Shown here: positions 24,823 to 33,317 of the stretch, piece after piece
Layout: each line of letters opens with the position of its first letter
Position numbering within the stretch: position 1 is the first letter of the stretch
Source: Fimbriiglobus ruber
GTDB lineage: Bacteria > Planctomycetota > Planctomycetia > Gemmatales > Gemmataceae
Length of the DNA: 64,000 nt
Assembly (NCBI RefSeq): GCF_002197845.1
Contig: NZ_NIDE01000004.1
Location: forward strand, 1,054,001-1,118,000
Direction of reading: 5' to 3'
Translations under genes and position numbers: made by a program
Notes under the pieces: generated by a model
Databases searched by the model: none
The model's input: only the letters and a program-made list of their open reading frames with translations
Told to the model about the DNA's origin: nothing

Positions 24823-25749
24823 TCAAGAGCCCCGGCGGACCTTTCTCGACCGCGGAGACGAAGCCAGTTCTTTCTTCAACTTCAGTACCGCCACCTCCTT
24901 GGCTTTCGCTTCGACTTCCACTGTCAGAGTGCGGTCGCGCCAGGCGGCAGGGAAGTCGTCGACGTCAATGAAGTCATGATGTCGGTCGGGGCGCGGGCCG
25001 TTCCACCCTTCCAGCGGGCTGGAAATGTGGAACATCGGCTCCCGGTTCCAGGTCGCGGTCGCCTCGTCGGTCGCCTCGTCAACAGAGAGGGCATCCGGTA
25101 AGCAGCGATGGTGGTGGGCGTCATAAACCAGCGGGACACCGGTCGCCCGACAAACCGGGAGCAGATCCAGAGGCGTAAACACCTTGTCGTCGTTCTCGAC
25201 GGTGAGGCGGACTCTCGCCGGGGCCGAAAGTCGGTCGAGGCTGCGAGCAAAGTCGTCCAGCGACCGCGTCTTGTCGCCGAAGCCGCCGCCGCCGTGAACA
25301 TTGATGACGTCGGCCCCGACCCACTCGGCGACCTCAGCCTGGTATTCCAGTTCACGCAGCGACGCCTCAACCACTTCGGGCCGCCGCGAGTTGAGGACCA
25401 CGAACTGGTCGGGGTGGAAGCACGTTCGCAGCCCGTGGTCGCGGACGAACATGCCGCACGCTCGGAAGCGCCGGACGATGGCGTCTGCGTCCGGGAGTTC
25501 GTCGACGGCGTAGCCGAGCAGGGGGTGAGTTTTGAGAGGGAGGATTTGGCTGTTCACCCGGAAGCAGCCGATGCCGTGGTCCTCACAAAAGCGAAGGGCC
25601 GCCAGCAATGCGTCGGCGTTCGCCAGGCAGAGGGCAGACACCTTCGCCAAACCGGCCGGCCGCGTCATCCGACCGACGGCGGCCGCCGTCGTGTTGCCGA
25701 ACTTGATCGGCGCGTCGCGGAACGTGCAACAGAGGCCGAATCGGACCAA
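24823..25749 (-). CDS. uvsE: UV DNA damage endonuclease
   Basis: 308 residues of the UVDE TIM-barrel nuclease that nicks 5' of UV photoproducts. Family landmarks: VRFGLCCTFRDAPIKFGNTT at the N-terminus, RVNSQILPLKTHPLLGY, LRTCFHPDQFVVLNS, DVINVHGGGGFGDKTRSLDD, RLTVENDDKVF, VYDAHHHRC, FHISSPLEGW, HHDFIDVDDFP and LTVEVEAKAKEVAVLKL, which give the metal-binding His, Glu and Asp residues. The start is TTG 25749 with AGGAG six bases upstream, because VRFGLCC is the conserved beginning and the longer open frame would overlap tspO. It is 8 bp after tspO, so the two form an operon. Confidence 0.93.
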   Translation of the reverse strand: MVRFGLCCTFRDAPIKFGNTTAAAVGRMTRPAGLAKVSALCLANADALLAALRFCEDHGIGCFRVNSQILPLKTHPLLGYAVDELPDADAIVRRFRACGMFVRDHGLRTCFHPDQFVVLNSRRPEVVEASLRELEYQAEVAEWVGADVINVHGGGGFGDKTRSLDDFARSLDRLSAPARVRLTVENDDKVFTPLDLLPVCRATGVPLVYDAHHHRCLPDALSVDEATDEATATWNREPMFHISSPLEGWNGPRPDRHHDFIDVDDFPAAWRDRTLTVEVEAKAKEVAVLKLKKELASSPRSRKVRRGS

Positions 25750-25757
25750 GGGCGCTC

Positions 25758-26150
25758 CTAATTCGCGACCGCGATCGAGAGTTGCACGACGGTCGCCGTC
25801 GACACCCACCCGAAATACGGCACCTGGGCGAAAGCCACCCAGCGGGCGTGCCGCCACACCGCGACCGCACACCACACGATAGTCGCCCACACGACCAGAA
25901 TGTCCATCGTCGCCAGTGGAATGTTGTGGAGCCCGGCGAAGAGCGGCATGAACAGCAGGTTGGCAACGAGATTGACGGCGAACGGGATGGCGACGGGGCG
26001 CGGGAACCGCCGGCGATAAACCTGCACGAAGGCGTAGCCGAAGCTGACCAGGATGATCGGGTACAGGATCTGCCAGATCAGCGCGATGGTCGACGGAGCC
26101 GGCGTCCAGTCGGGTTTGGCCAGGCCGTTGTACCATTCGATCCAGTTCAT
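25758..26150 (-). CDS. tspO: TspO/MBR-family membrane protein (short)
   Basis: 130 residues with four or five membrane helices. The segment WYNGLAKPDWTPAPSTIALI followed by WQILYPIILVSFGYAFV matches the TspO/translocator-protein N-terminal consensus (KP.W.PP...F...W..LY). LVANLLFMPLFAGLHNIPLA and DILVVWATIVWCAV match the middle helices. TspO proteins bind porphyrins and affect tetrapyrrole and oxidative-stress responses. It is somewhat shorter than the usual 155-160 residues. ATG 26150 starts it; the frame is open further upstream without similarity. It lies directly upstream of uvsE, a pairing that suggests light or UV stress. Confidence 0.75.
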   Translation of the reverse strand: MNWIEWYNGLAKPDWTPAPSTIALIWQILYPIILVSFGYAFVQVYRRRFPRPVAIPFAVNLVANLLFMPLFAGLHNIPLATMDILVVWATIVWCAVAVWRHARWVAFAQVPYFGWVSTATVVQLSIAVAN

Positions 26151-26222
26151 GGGGAAACGTCCGAAGGGAAGAGGAGCTTGTCCGTGTTGAAATCCGGCGG
26201 CCGGTAACCACAGTAGTAGTTC

Positions 26223-26393
26223 ATGGCGACCGAAAAAGGACATTTGCCGAGCAAGACCTGCGCCGCCTGTGGTCGGCCCTTTTCGTGGCGCAAGAAATGG
26301 AAACAGTGCTGGGAACAGGTTCGATATTGCAGTGCAGCTTGCAGGTCTGGGAAAGGACCAACCTGCCTGGAACCCGGCGACCGGCCGCGGTAG
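26223..26393 (+). CDS. DUF2256 small zinc-ribbon-like protein, 56 aa
   Basis: A 56-residue protein translated from ATG 26223. It begins [20 protein letters not shown], followed by [20 protein letters not shown] and RSGKGPT. The CxxC ... YCS..CR cysteines and the RPFSWRKKW.. CW..V.YCS core are the DUF2256 signature. Members often sit beside photolyase or cryptochrome genes; here the neighbours are tspO-uvsE (divergent) and nfo (downstream on the same strand, 77 bp away). The function is unknown. A metal-binding helper in light or DNA-damage response is an inference. Confidence 0.85.
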   Translation: MATEKGHLPSKTCAACGRPFSWRKKWKQCWEQVRYCSAACRSGKGPTCLEPGDRPR

Positions 26394-26470
26394 CATTTGG
26401 TCCCCTCGCGTGCGACGGGTGAGGGCGGACGAGCCGGGCCGTTACCCGGCGTTCAGGAAGCGAGTATCCG

Positions 26471-27331
26471 ATGCCGCTGTTCGGCGCACACCTGTCGGTC
26501 GCGGGCGGGTTACACCGGGCTATTGAAGCAGCGGTCGATTTCCAATGCGAAACCGTCCAGATCTTCACCAAGAACGCGAGCCAGTGGGCGGGTAAGCCGC
26601 TCATCGAGAGCGAGATCGACACGTTCCGGACGGCGGTACGGAAAGCCAAGCTCAAATTCCCGACCGCCCACGACTCGTACCTCATCAATCTCGCGGCCCC
26701 GGGCGACGAACTCTACCAAAAGTCGATCGCCGCGCTCGCGGACGAACTCGTCCGGGCCGAGGCGCTCGGCTTGACGTACCTCGTGACACACCCCGGCGCG
26801 CACGTCGGGTCCGGCGAAGAGGCGGGGCTCGCGCGAGTGGCAGCCGGGTTGGACGAGGCGCACCGCCGGTGCGAAGGGTTTAAGGTTAAGATCCTGCTCG
26901 AAACGACGGCCGGGCAAGGAAGCACCCTCGGCCACCGGTTTGAACACCTCGCGCGACTTCTGGACGCCGTCGCGGCTCCCGAACGCCTCGGCGTCTGTCT
27001 CGACACCTGCCACGTTTTCGCCGCCGGGTACGACCTGACGACTGACGAGGGTTACGACGCGGTGTTTCAAGAATTTGACCACGTCATCGGGTTGAAGTGG
27101 CTGAAATTGTTCCACTTGAACGACAGCGTGAAGCCGTTCGGCAGCCGGGTCGATCGACACGCCGGGTTGGGGCTGGGTCACATCGGTGAAAACGCCTTCC
27201 GCAAACTGGTGACGGATTTGCGATTCCGCACGAAGCCGATGATTCTGGAAACGCCGAAAGAGGGCGAAAACGGTGAGCCGATGGACCCGGTCAATTTGGG
27301 CAAGCTGAGGATGTTTCTGGAAGAAGGCTGA
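26471..27331 (+). CDS. nfo: Endonuclease IV (deoxyribonuclease IV, AP endonuclease)
   Basis: 286 residues with the complete AP endonuclease family 2 pattern: FGAHLSVAGGLHRAIEAA, QIFTKNASQW, HDSYLINLAAPGDELYQKS, THPGAHVGSGEEAGL, ILLETTAGQGSTLGHRFEHL, GVCLDTCHVFAAGYDL, LFHLNDSVKPFGSRVDRH with GLGLGHIGE, and PMILETPKEG. These supply the three-zinc site (His, Glu, Asp). The enzyme cuts 5' of abasic sites in base-excision repair. ATG 26471 gives the standard N-terminus. It forms a small DNA-repair neighbourhood with uvsE and the DUF2256 gene. Confidence 0.95.
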   Translation: MPLFGAHLSVAGGLHRAIEAAVDFQCETVQIFTKNASQWAGKPLIESEIDTFRTAVRKAKLKFPTAHDSYLINLAAPGDELYQKSIAALADELVRAEALGLTYLVTHPGAHVGSGEEAGLARVAAGLDEAHRRCEGFKVKILLETTAGQGSTLGHRFEHLARLLDAVAAPERLGVCLDTCHVFAAGYDLTTDEGYDAVFQEFDHVIGLKWLKLFHLNDSVKPFGSRVDRHAGLGLGHIGENAFRKLVTDLRFRTKPMILETPKEGENGEPMDPVNLGKLRMFLEEG

Positions 27332-27600
27332 CGAACCGTAGAAAGACAACCGCGCGACCGCGGGGCGCTTTATCTCGCCCGCGATCGCGCAGCTCATCTG
27401 TGGCAGTTTCATGGTTATCTTGTGCGAGTATGGCATTTCGCGCAGCAGAGTAGCAAGGCTAGCCGGCTTCCTGGGCACGACTCAGTTTTTGGGTGAACCT
27501 TTTCACCCGCACTACGTGCTATGGGCTACAATGCACGAAAACCCGACAGGGTAGTGTTCAGTCCGGCTCTCTTTCGGGTCGGTGGCTCGGGGCGTTGAAT

Positions 27601-28422
27601 ATGTGGCTCGTTTACCCGATCGACGAGGACGACATCCGCGACACCAAGCGGGGCATCCTGGTTCTTTTGTCCGCGTCCGCACTCTGGTATTCGACCCTCG
27701 CCGTTGCCCTCATGCTGTGGGACAACGTGCTGTTGATGAAGGTCCGCAACAAGTTCACGATGGTTTCCGAAGGGGAGAAGAACTGGACGCCGTTCATCGT
27801 GTTGCTCGGCGCGTTCGTGGCCGCCGGCTTACTCCGCATGCTGGGCTACCGACTGACCCGAAACGTGGGCGGGGCGTGCGCGGCCGGTGACGGGGTCCAC
27901 ATAGCGATCCTCGGCGCGGGTCTGTGGCTCGCCGCCTCCGGCACCGTGTATATCGGCTTCACCGGATTGCTGGCGGTCGTCACGGCGTTGGGGACGGTGA
28001 TGGAATTGAGATTCCTTCGCTTCCCCGCGTCGCTGTTCGGAATGGTCGTGTCGCAGGAGGCCGTCCGCCGGGTGGGCTGGTACTTCTACGCCCGCATGGC
28101 GTGGCTGATCGTGGTGATTTTGGCCGCCCTCGTCCTACTCGGCGCGCACGTGGCGATGGACATCCCCCGAAAAGCGGATGGCCCGGTCGAGCAATCGGTG
28201 GCGCGGGTCACGGCCGTCCTCAAGCCTGTCTTCAACATCCTCGCCGGCCTCGCCGTTATCACCCTGCCACTGCTTACGGCCGCTTATTGGGCGATCCTGT
28301 ACGGCATCCACCAGACCGTCGGCCGACTCCGCGACCCGAACGGCCCAGTGGTCACACCGGAAGCGCCGGTGAAAGCGGGCTTCGACCAGCTCAAATCGGT
28401 ATTGAAGCAGCCGGAGTGGTAG
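27601..28422 (+). CDS. Hypothetical multi-pass membrane protein
   Basis: 273 residues with about six hydrophobic helices, for example LVLLSASALWYSTLAVALML, FIVLLGAFVAAGLLRMLGY, HIAILGAGLWLAASGTVYIG, FTGLLAVVTALGTVM, WLIVVILAALVLLGAHV and ILAGLAVITLPLLTAAYWAI. No catalytic motif or known family was recognised. ATG 27601 begins just before a conserved-looking cytoplasmic segment (MWLVYPIDEDDIRDTKRG); an in-frame start at 27493 adds a polar stretch of doubtful value. The gene stands alone between nfo and a convergent TPR gene. Confidence 0.65.
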   Translation: MWLVYPIDEDDIRDTKRGILVLLSASALWYSTLAVALMLWDNVLLMKVRNKFTMVSEGEKNWTPFIVLLGAFVAAGLLRMLGYRLTRNVGGACAAGDGVHIAILGAGLWLAASGTVYIGFTGLLAVVTALGTVMELRFLRFPASLFGMVVSQEAVRRVGWYFYARMAWLIVVILAALVLLGAHVAMDIPRKADGPVEQSVARVTAVLKPVFNILAGLAVITLPLLTAAYWAILYGIHQTVGRLRDPNGPVVTPEAPVKAGFDQLKSVLKQPEW

Positions 28423-28567
28423 TCGCAGCAGTTGTTCGAGCCTTCTGCCCGGTTCGTGTACTCGAGGTTCTTATCGCCCGCTCCGAAAAACTGGGGCCGT
28501 ATGCGCCAGGCCGAGCTGACGCTCGGGCTCGGTCCGTGATCGACCGCACGAGACGGGTCATCGAATC

Positions 28568-29812
28568 TCACTCGCCTGACACACTGCGGTACGGCTTGCC
28601 TTGCTCGTAAAGCGCGGACCGAGCCGCGTAAGCGTCTTCCGTTTCCGACGAAGTTGCGGCGGCGGCTTTCTGCTGCCACCGGACCGCGTCGTCGAACTCG
28701 CCGCACTCGGCACAGGCGGCCGCGAGCGTGTCCAGGAAGCCGGGTTCCTGCCACTCCGTCAACTCGCACGCGCGGGTGGCGCATTCTTTGGCCTGGCGGC
28801 CGTTGCGGACGTCCGGGTCCGGGGCGGTCGCCCAGATCCAGCCGAGTTGGTTGAACGTGGCCGCGTCACGGGGCGACCGCTTGAGGGCGTCCAGGTAGTC
28901 TTGAACCGCTTCGGCGTACCGGCCGGCCCGGTAGTGGACGCCGGCGCGGAGGCCGTACCCGCTCGTCGCGTCCGGGGCGAGGCGGATCGCGGTCGTGAAG
29001 TCGCTCGCCGCGCCGTCGGCGTCGCCGAGGTGTGTCCGGCAGAGGCCGCGGAGCGTGTACGCCCGGGCCGTCTTCGGCACCCGGTCAATCACCTCGTCGC
29101 AATCGGTGGTCGCCTCGGTGTAGCGCCTCTGGTCCGACCGGACGGTCGCCCGGGCCAATCGCGCGAGGGCGGAGTCGGGCTCGATCCGCAGAGCCTCGGT
29201 TAGATCGGCGTCGGCCGTCTCAAGGTCGCCGAGTTCTCGGTTCGCGAGCCCGCGGGTGCGGAACGCGGCCGCGTTTTCCGGCTCGGCCCGGAGGGCGGTG
29301 GCGCAGTCGGCCGCACACGCGGCGTAGTTCTCGCAATCCAGGTGAAGGTTCGCCCGCGCGAGGAGGTACTGGGCCGCGTGCCCGGGGTCGGCTTCGATGG
29401 CGGCGGCGAAGTCGACCAGCGCCAGCGCGGTATCCCCCTTGGCCGCGTGGCACTCCCCCCGCAGCCCGCGAACTGGTGCCCAGCCGGGGTCGAGCGTCAG
29501 CACCTTGTCGCAATCGGCGAGGGCGGCGTCGTAGGCTTTCTGCCGGAACAGCACGTCCGCCCGGTCGGCGTGGAGGCCCGGGTCGTCGGGCTTGAGGTGA
29601 ATCGCCCGGTCGAGGTCGTTGAGTGCTTCAGTGCGCTGGCCGAGTTCGAGGTAGGCGAGTGCCCGGAACCGATACCCCGCCGCCACGTCCGGCCGCAAGG
29701 CTACCGCCCGGGTGAAGCACTCGACGGCTTCGCGGAAGTCGTGCGCCTGAAAGTTCTGCTGCCCCCGCTCGAACAAGGCTTGGGCGTCGATCGTGGACCG
29801 GTCTTTGGGCAT
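28568..29812 (-). CDS. TPR-repeat protein
   Basis: 414 residues made almost wholly of tetratricopeptide repeats of 34 residues from residue 10 on, for example AVECFTRAVALRPDVAAGYR, RALAYLELGQRTEALNDLDR, AIHLKPDDPGLHADRADVLF and AAIEADPGHAAQYLLARANL. About ten or eleven repeats are visible, with the canonical W/L/G/Y-A/F/A/P pattern. No signal peptide is seen, so it is probably a cytoplasmic protein-protein interaction scaffold. Partner unknown. It is unrelated in unit length to the 48-residue repeats of the TIR protein. Confidence 0.85.
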   Translation of the reverse strand: MPKDRSTIDAQALFERGQQNFQAHDFREAVECFTRAVALRPDVAAGYRFRALAYLELGQRTEALNDLDRAIHLKPDDPGLHADRADVLFRQKAYDAALADCDKVLTLDPGWAPVRGLRGECHAAKGDTALALVDFAAAIEADPGHAAQYLLARANLHLDCENYAACAADCATALRAEPENAAAFRTRGLANRELGDLETADADLTEALRIEPDSALARLARATVRSDQRRYTEATTDCDEVIDRVPKTARAYTLRGLCRTHLGDADGAASDFTTAIRLAPDATSGYGLRAGVHYRAGRYAEAVQDYLDALKRSPRDAATFNQLGWIWATAPDPDVRNGRQAKECATRACELTEWQEPGFLDTLAAACAECGEFDDAVRWQQKAAAATSSETEDAYAARSALYEQGKPYRSVSGE

Positions 29813-30738
29813 AACGGATGATCGGGCAATGGTAGCAGGGGCGGAAACGATTCTGAAATCGTAGTGCGTGACGTGGTCCGGAAACAGGAATGTACGTGAA
29901 AAGTTGAGAATCCATTGCGGGCGGTCCGAATGTCAGAGCGGCCGCTCGCGAGGATCGGCCGAAAGATAAGTTCCCGGAAATCGCGGTCGGAGAACATTCG
30001 GGATCGCTCTCTCCCGTCCGGAACGGGGCCGTGACCGGCCGATGCGGTCCAGACACGCGGATCCCCGAGCGGATCGAACCGTCCCTGCGACCTCAGACTA
30101 ACCTCGGACACCGGTGGGATGAGATCCGGGGCCGACCGCCCGTCGTGACGGGGGGCCTCGAAACCTGGGCCCGAGGGGGTTTTTGCGCTTTTCGCGCCTT
30201 GCAGCGTGTTTTCTGACAGTGGGCGGACAACGATATCACTGCCGGGAAAAATGTCGGCTCCGTGGACCGCGTTTCGTCGACGGGCATCGACTTGCACGCG
30301 CGGGTTGTTGCGCGGTCGTGCGGTCGGATCGACCGCACGAGACGTTCCCCAGAAGCGAGGCCGAAGAATGTTCCCGACAGGTCTTCCACTCCCGGAATCG
30401 GGATGTGATCCGTCGAGTCATCCTTAAAACTGTCCTCATGGCCCATTCCGCCGCTCTTCCAGTTTGCGCGTCAATTCCGGCATCCCGTCCCGTGTACCGC
30501 TTGTGCTTTCGCGGTTCCCGGCTAGTGACGGCGTAAACCGATGGGAGCGGTAGGGCGACGGGCAAGTCGACGTAACAAGTCACGGTCTCGCGGAGTTTTT
30601 TCCGCAACCGGGCGGTCGGCACCTCGTATCGGCGAGCCTTTTTGGGTGTGGAAAAGTCGGTGGCCGGTCGAACAACGACCGGCGCGACCTGCATTTCTTG
30701 ACCGCAACGATATTTGAAAGGGAGAGTTTTCGCTCTAT
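29813..30738. other. Gene-free interval with dispersed repeat B
   Basis: About 0.9 kb without a convincing gene. The open frames here overlap one another and show no family similarity. The interval contains repeat copy B (30073-30304) and an 18-bp sequence, GATCGACCGCACGAGACG, at 30327-30344 that also occurs at 28538-28555 on the other side of the TPR gene. Nothing else is recognised. Confidence 0.6.
30073..30304 (+). repeat. Dispersed intergenic repeat, copy B (about 232 bp)
   Basis: Second copy of the sequence at 3831-4065, same orientation. It shares the CCCTGCGACCTCAGACTAAC block, a TGCGCTTTT...GCGCC stretch, GCGTTTTCTGACAGTGG, and GTCGACGGGCATCGACTTG followed by CACGCGCGGG. Overall similarity is moderate with small indels, which argues for an old non-coding family rather than a conserved gene. 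Confidence 0.75.
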
Positions 30739-32502
30739 TTAGGGCTTGGTTTGCGGCAGAACGGGTAATGCTGGTAGATTCTGAGGGACCGGTAGATTCT
30801 GAGGAGCCGGCTGACCCGGAGGGACGGGTTGGTTCTGAGGGACGGGTTGGTTCTGAGGAGCCGGTTGGTTCTGAGGGACCGGTTGGTTCTGAGGGACCGG
30901 TTGGTTCTGAGGGACCGGCTGACCCGGAAGAACCGGCTGACCCGGAAGAACCGGCTGACCCGGAAGAACCGGCTGACCCGGAAGAACCGGCTGACCCTGA
31001 GACATCAAGTAGCCGCCGCCGAGGGCTTGGTAGGTATTGACGACGGCAGTCAGTTGCTGCTTTTTGGTTTCGATCAAGGTCACTCTCGCGTCCAGGAGGT
31101 CACGCTGGGCGAATAGCACTTCGATGTATTCGGCGCGAGCACTCTGGAAAAGTTGGCTGGCGCTTTCGACCGATGCCACGAGCGCTTCCAATTGTTGTCT
31201 CTTGAGTACGATGCTCTTGCGGTAGTTCTCCACCATGGACACGCGGTTGATCACCTCGGTGAAGGCGTTCAGGATCACGCGCTGGTAGCTGTAGATAGCC
31301 TGCAATTGTCTGGCGTTCGCGCTGAGGTAGTCGGCCTCGATCGCTCTCTTGTTGATCAGCGGCGCGGCCAGGTTGCCGGCGACGTTGGCCGCCATGGATT
31401 CCGGGGTCAGGAGCAAATATCTCGGGTTAAAGGCCTCCAACCCGATGCCGGCGGAGAGGGACAACGAAGGATAGAAGCGAGCCCGGGCGACCTTCACGTC
31501 GAGTCCGGCGGCCTCGATCTCACGCTCGGCCTGCCGAATGTCGGGGCGATTCTGAAGCAGTTGCGCGGGCACCCCTATACTCAGAGCATGAATGTTTGTG
31601 TCGTAGAAATCGGCAGACGAACGTTCGACATGTTGCGGGTATCGATTCAGGGTGAAGTTGATGCGGTTTTCGGTCTCGACGATTTCCTGAGCAACGATCA
31701 GCTTTTCGCTCTGGTTCTTGCGAACCTCGGCCTGGAAACGCTGGACGGCCAGCTGGGTGCCGCGGCCCGCGGCCATCTTGGCCACGGCGATCTCGTAGCT
31801 ATTCTGCTGCAGCGTGATGGTTCTATCCAGCATTTCCATCCGCTTATCGAGTGCCATCAGTGAGTAATAATTCTCGGCAGTATCAGCGACCAGTCGGGTT
31901 ACGAGCGCATTCCGCTTCTCGATGGCGGCAAATTGTCGCTGCGCGGCCGCGTCCCTGGCATTCCGCAGCATCCTCCAGATGTCCAGCTGCCAGAGAAAGT
32001 TGATACCACCTGCGTAATTTGGATACGGATTGGGGATGAGCTGGCCGGGCGTAATGAAGGTTTGATCATCGACAGCCCCGTCACGCGTGTATCGGGGTGT
32101 TTTCTCCAGCCCCACACCGGCTCCGAGACTCATCATTGGTAGATAAGCCCCCGACCGCGCCCGAATCTCGTTGTTGGCGATCCGGATTTCCTGCTCCAGG
32201 TTCTTCAACTCCCGGTTGCCGCCCAGTGCCTGGTGGATCAAGCCGGTCAACGCGGGATCACTGTAAAATTCGTCGATCCCGAGTTGACCTGAGTTTTCCG
32301 AGCTGGTCGCCCCGTTGGCGGCTTCGGTGGTCGCCCCGTTAGTCGCTCCCTGGAAGCCAGCCGGCAACCCGGGGCCCGCCTCCACGGGTTGGAGATCGGG
32401 CGTTCGACAGGACGGCAGAACCAGTAGCATGGAGCACGCGATCGCTCTCGCAATCACTTGCTTTTTATGCCCTGGGTTTGAAAATCTCACTGAGGGGTTC
32501 AT
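30739..32502 (-). CDS. Outer-membrane factor of an RND efflux system (NodT-type lipoprotein)
   Basis: 587 residues. The N-terminal lipoprotein signal (ACSMLLVLPSCRTP) is followed by two outer-membrane-efflux-protein domains typical of TolC/OprM proteins: FYSDPALTGLIHQALGGNRE, EIRARSGAYLPMMSLGAGVG, and in the second half LQNRPDIRQAEREIEAAGLD, VKVARARFYPSLSLSAGIG and YQRVILNAFTEVINRV. It forms the trimeric exit duct across the outer membrane. Residues from about 505 carry a proline/glutamine-rich tail of QPVLPG/QPVPQN units, which is unusual. ATG 32502 overlaps the end of an RND gene fossil. It works with the RND pump and adaptor upstream. Confidence 0.9.
   Translation of the reverse strand: MNPSVRFSNPGHKKQVIARAIACSMLLVLPSCRTPDLQPVEAGPGLPAGFQGATNGATTEAANGATSSENSGQLGIDEFYSDPALTGLIHQALGGNRELKNLEQEIRIANNEIRARSGAYLPMMSLGAGVGLEKTPRYTRDGAVDDQTFITPGQLIPNPYPNYAGGINFLWQLDIWRMLRNARDAAAQRQFAAIEKRNALVTRLVADTAENYYSLMALDKRMEMLDRTITLQQNSYEIAVAKMAAGRGTQLAVQRFQAEVRKNQSEKLIVAQEIVETENRINFTLNRYPQHVERSSADFYDTNIHALSIGVPAQLLQNRPDIRQAEREIEAAGLDVKVARARFYPSLSLSAGIGLEAFNPRYLLLTPESMAANVAGNLAAPLINKRAIEADYLSANARQLQAIYSYQRVILNAFTEVINRVSMVENYRKSIVLKRQQLEALVASVESASQLFQSARAEYIEVLFAQRDLLDARVTLIETKKQQLTAVVNTYQALGGGYLMSQGQPVLPGQPVLPGQPVLPGQPVLPGQPVPQNQPVPQNQPVPQNQPAPQNQPVPQNQPVPPGQPAPQNLPVPQNLPALPVLPQTKP
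30785..31000 (-). repeat. 18-nt tandem repeats encoding QPVLPG/QPVPQN tail
   Basis: The 3' end of the outer-membrane factor gene consists of about twelve 18-base units (such as CCGGCTGACCCGGAAGAA on the plus strand), identical in one block (QPVLPG x4) and alternating with QPVPQN or QPAPQN in another. In-frame slippage would change tail length only. Confidence 0.9.
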
Positions 32503-32580
32503 CCGCCTCGTCCTTGAGAAGTTTGCGCTTGTCGGCAATCCCGCCGAATAAGTATCGGTAATCCCGCCAAACAAGTAACA
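32465..32580 (-). pseudogene. Fossil of an RND pump gene 3' end
   Basis: Read on the minus strand the sequence gives YLFGGIADKRKLLKDEADEP followed by LSEIFKPRA and a stop. This matches the end of the intact pump at 33151-36726 (YLFAKISDGRKLLQDEVDEP, LSEIFEH). Only the last 30 or so codons remain, with a short internal duplication of the TACTTRTTYGGCGGGATT segment. The stop overlaps the start of the outer-membrane factor gene, reproducing the pump/outer-membrane-factor junction. Confidence 0.85.
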
Positions 32581-33069
32581 GGCGATTCGGTGCGCCTCTC
32601 CCGATTTTGACGATTTTGTTGCCTTCCCAGAACCCCCCGTCATTCCGGCCCGTTTACCAACGCACCAAATCCGACAAACGGTCCGAACCGTGCAACTGCC
32701 TTCCGCGCCTGGTATGCTTCAATCACATGTCCAACAGCCACCGGCGCCCGACCAGACCACCCCTTATTACTCGACCGCGCCGCAATCGCAAGTCGTAGTT
32801 CGGGCGGTTCCGATGACCCACCGAAGTCGTTCCGTTCGGCGCCCGGCGAGACCCCATCGCTACCCGCGACTGTCCCAGTGAGGCTCCGAATCTGTTCGCT
32901 TCCCACGGCCGCGGTCGTCCCAGACCCACGCTGCCATCCCTCCCGAGGCGTTCGGCCGCGTGCCAGAAATCCAACAGTCGGTGGCCCGACGGAGGTGCCG
33001 GTCGACACGGCCTCGGCGATCGCGTCGGCAAAACGGCGACGGCCGCCCGGATGGTCCAGGCGGCCGTCG
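32581..33069. other. Gene-free interval inside the efflux cluster
   Basis: About 490 bp between two efflux gene fossils. Several overlapping open frames exist on both strands but none has a recognisable domain or convincing start. The interval is probably remnant sequence left by the deletion of a second pump gene, though no further pump similarity was found by eye. Confidence 0.5.
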
Positions 33070-33317
33070 TGATGCAGGATCTTCAGCTACCGATTGCCGA
33101 CCAGTGCCCGGCGGATCAATCGCGTAAGCATCGGATCATTAAAAAACTCTTTATCCCGGGCTGGTCGATCCATGTCCCGGGCTGGTCGGTCCATGTTCCG
33201 GGTTGGTCGCTCCGCGTTCCGGATGGGCCGCTCCGTTTTCCGGGTGAGCCGCTCCGTTTCCCGGGCTGGCTGCGCCGTGATCCGATGTGTGTTCAAAGAT
33301 CTCGCTGAGGGGTTCAT
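33070..33317 (-). pseudogene. Truncated outer-membrane factor gene (first copy)
   Basis: Starting at ATG 33317 the minus strand reads MNPSARSLNTH, matching MNPSVRFSNPGH of the intact gene at 30739-32502. After a stretch of 21-nt repeats it reads EFFNDPMLTRLIRRALVGNR, matching EFYSDPALTGLIHQALGGNR. The next codon, Glu in the intact gene, is TAG here and is followed by LKIL (intact: LKNL), after which similarity is lost. The start lies inside the 3' end of the pump gene in another frame, as at the other junction. Confidence 0.85.
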
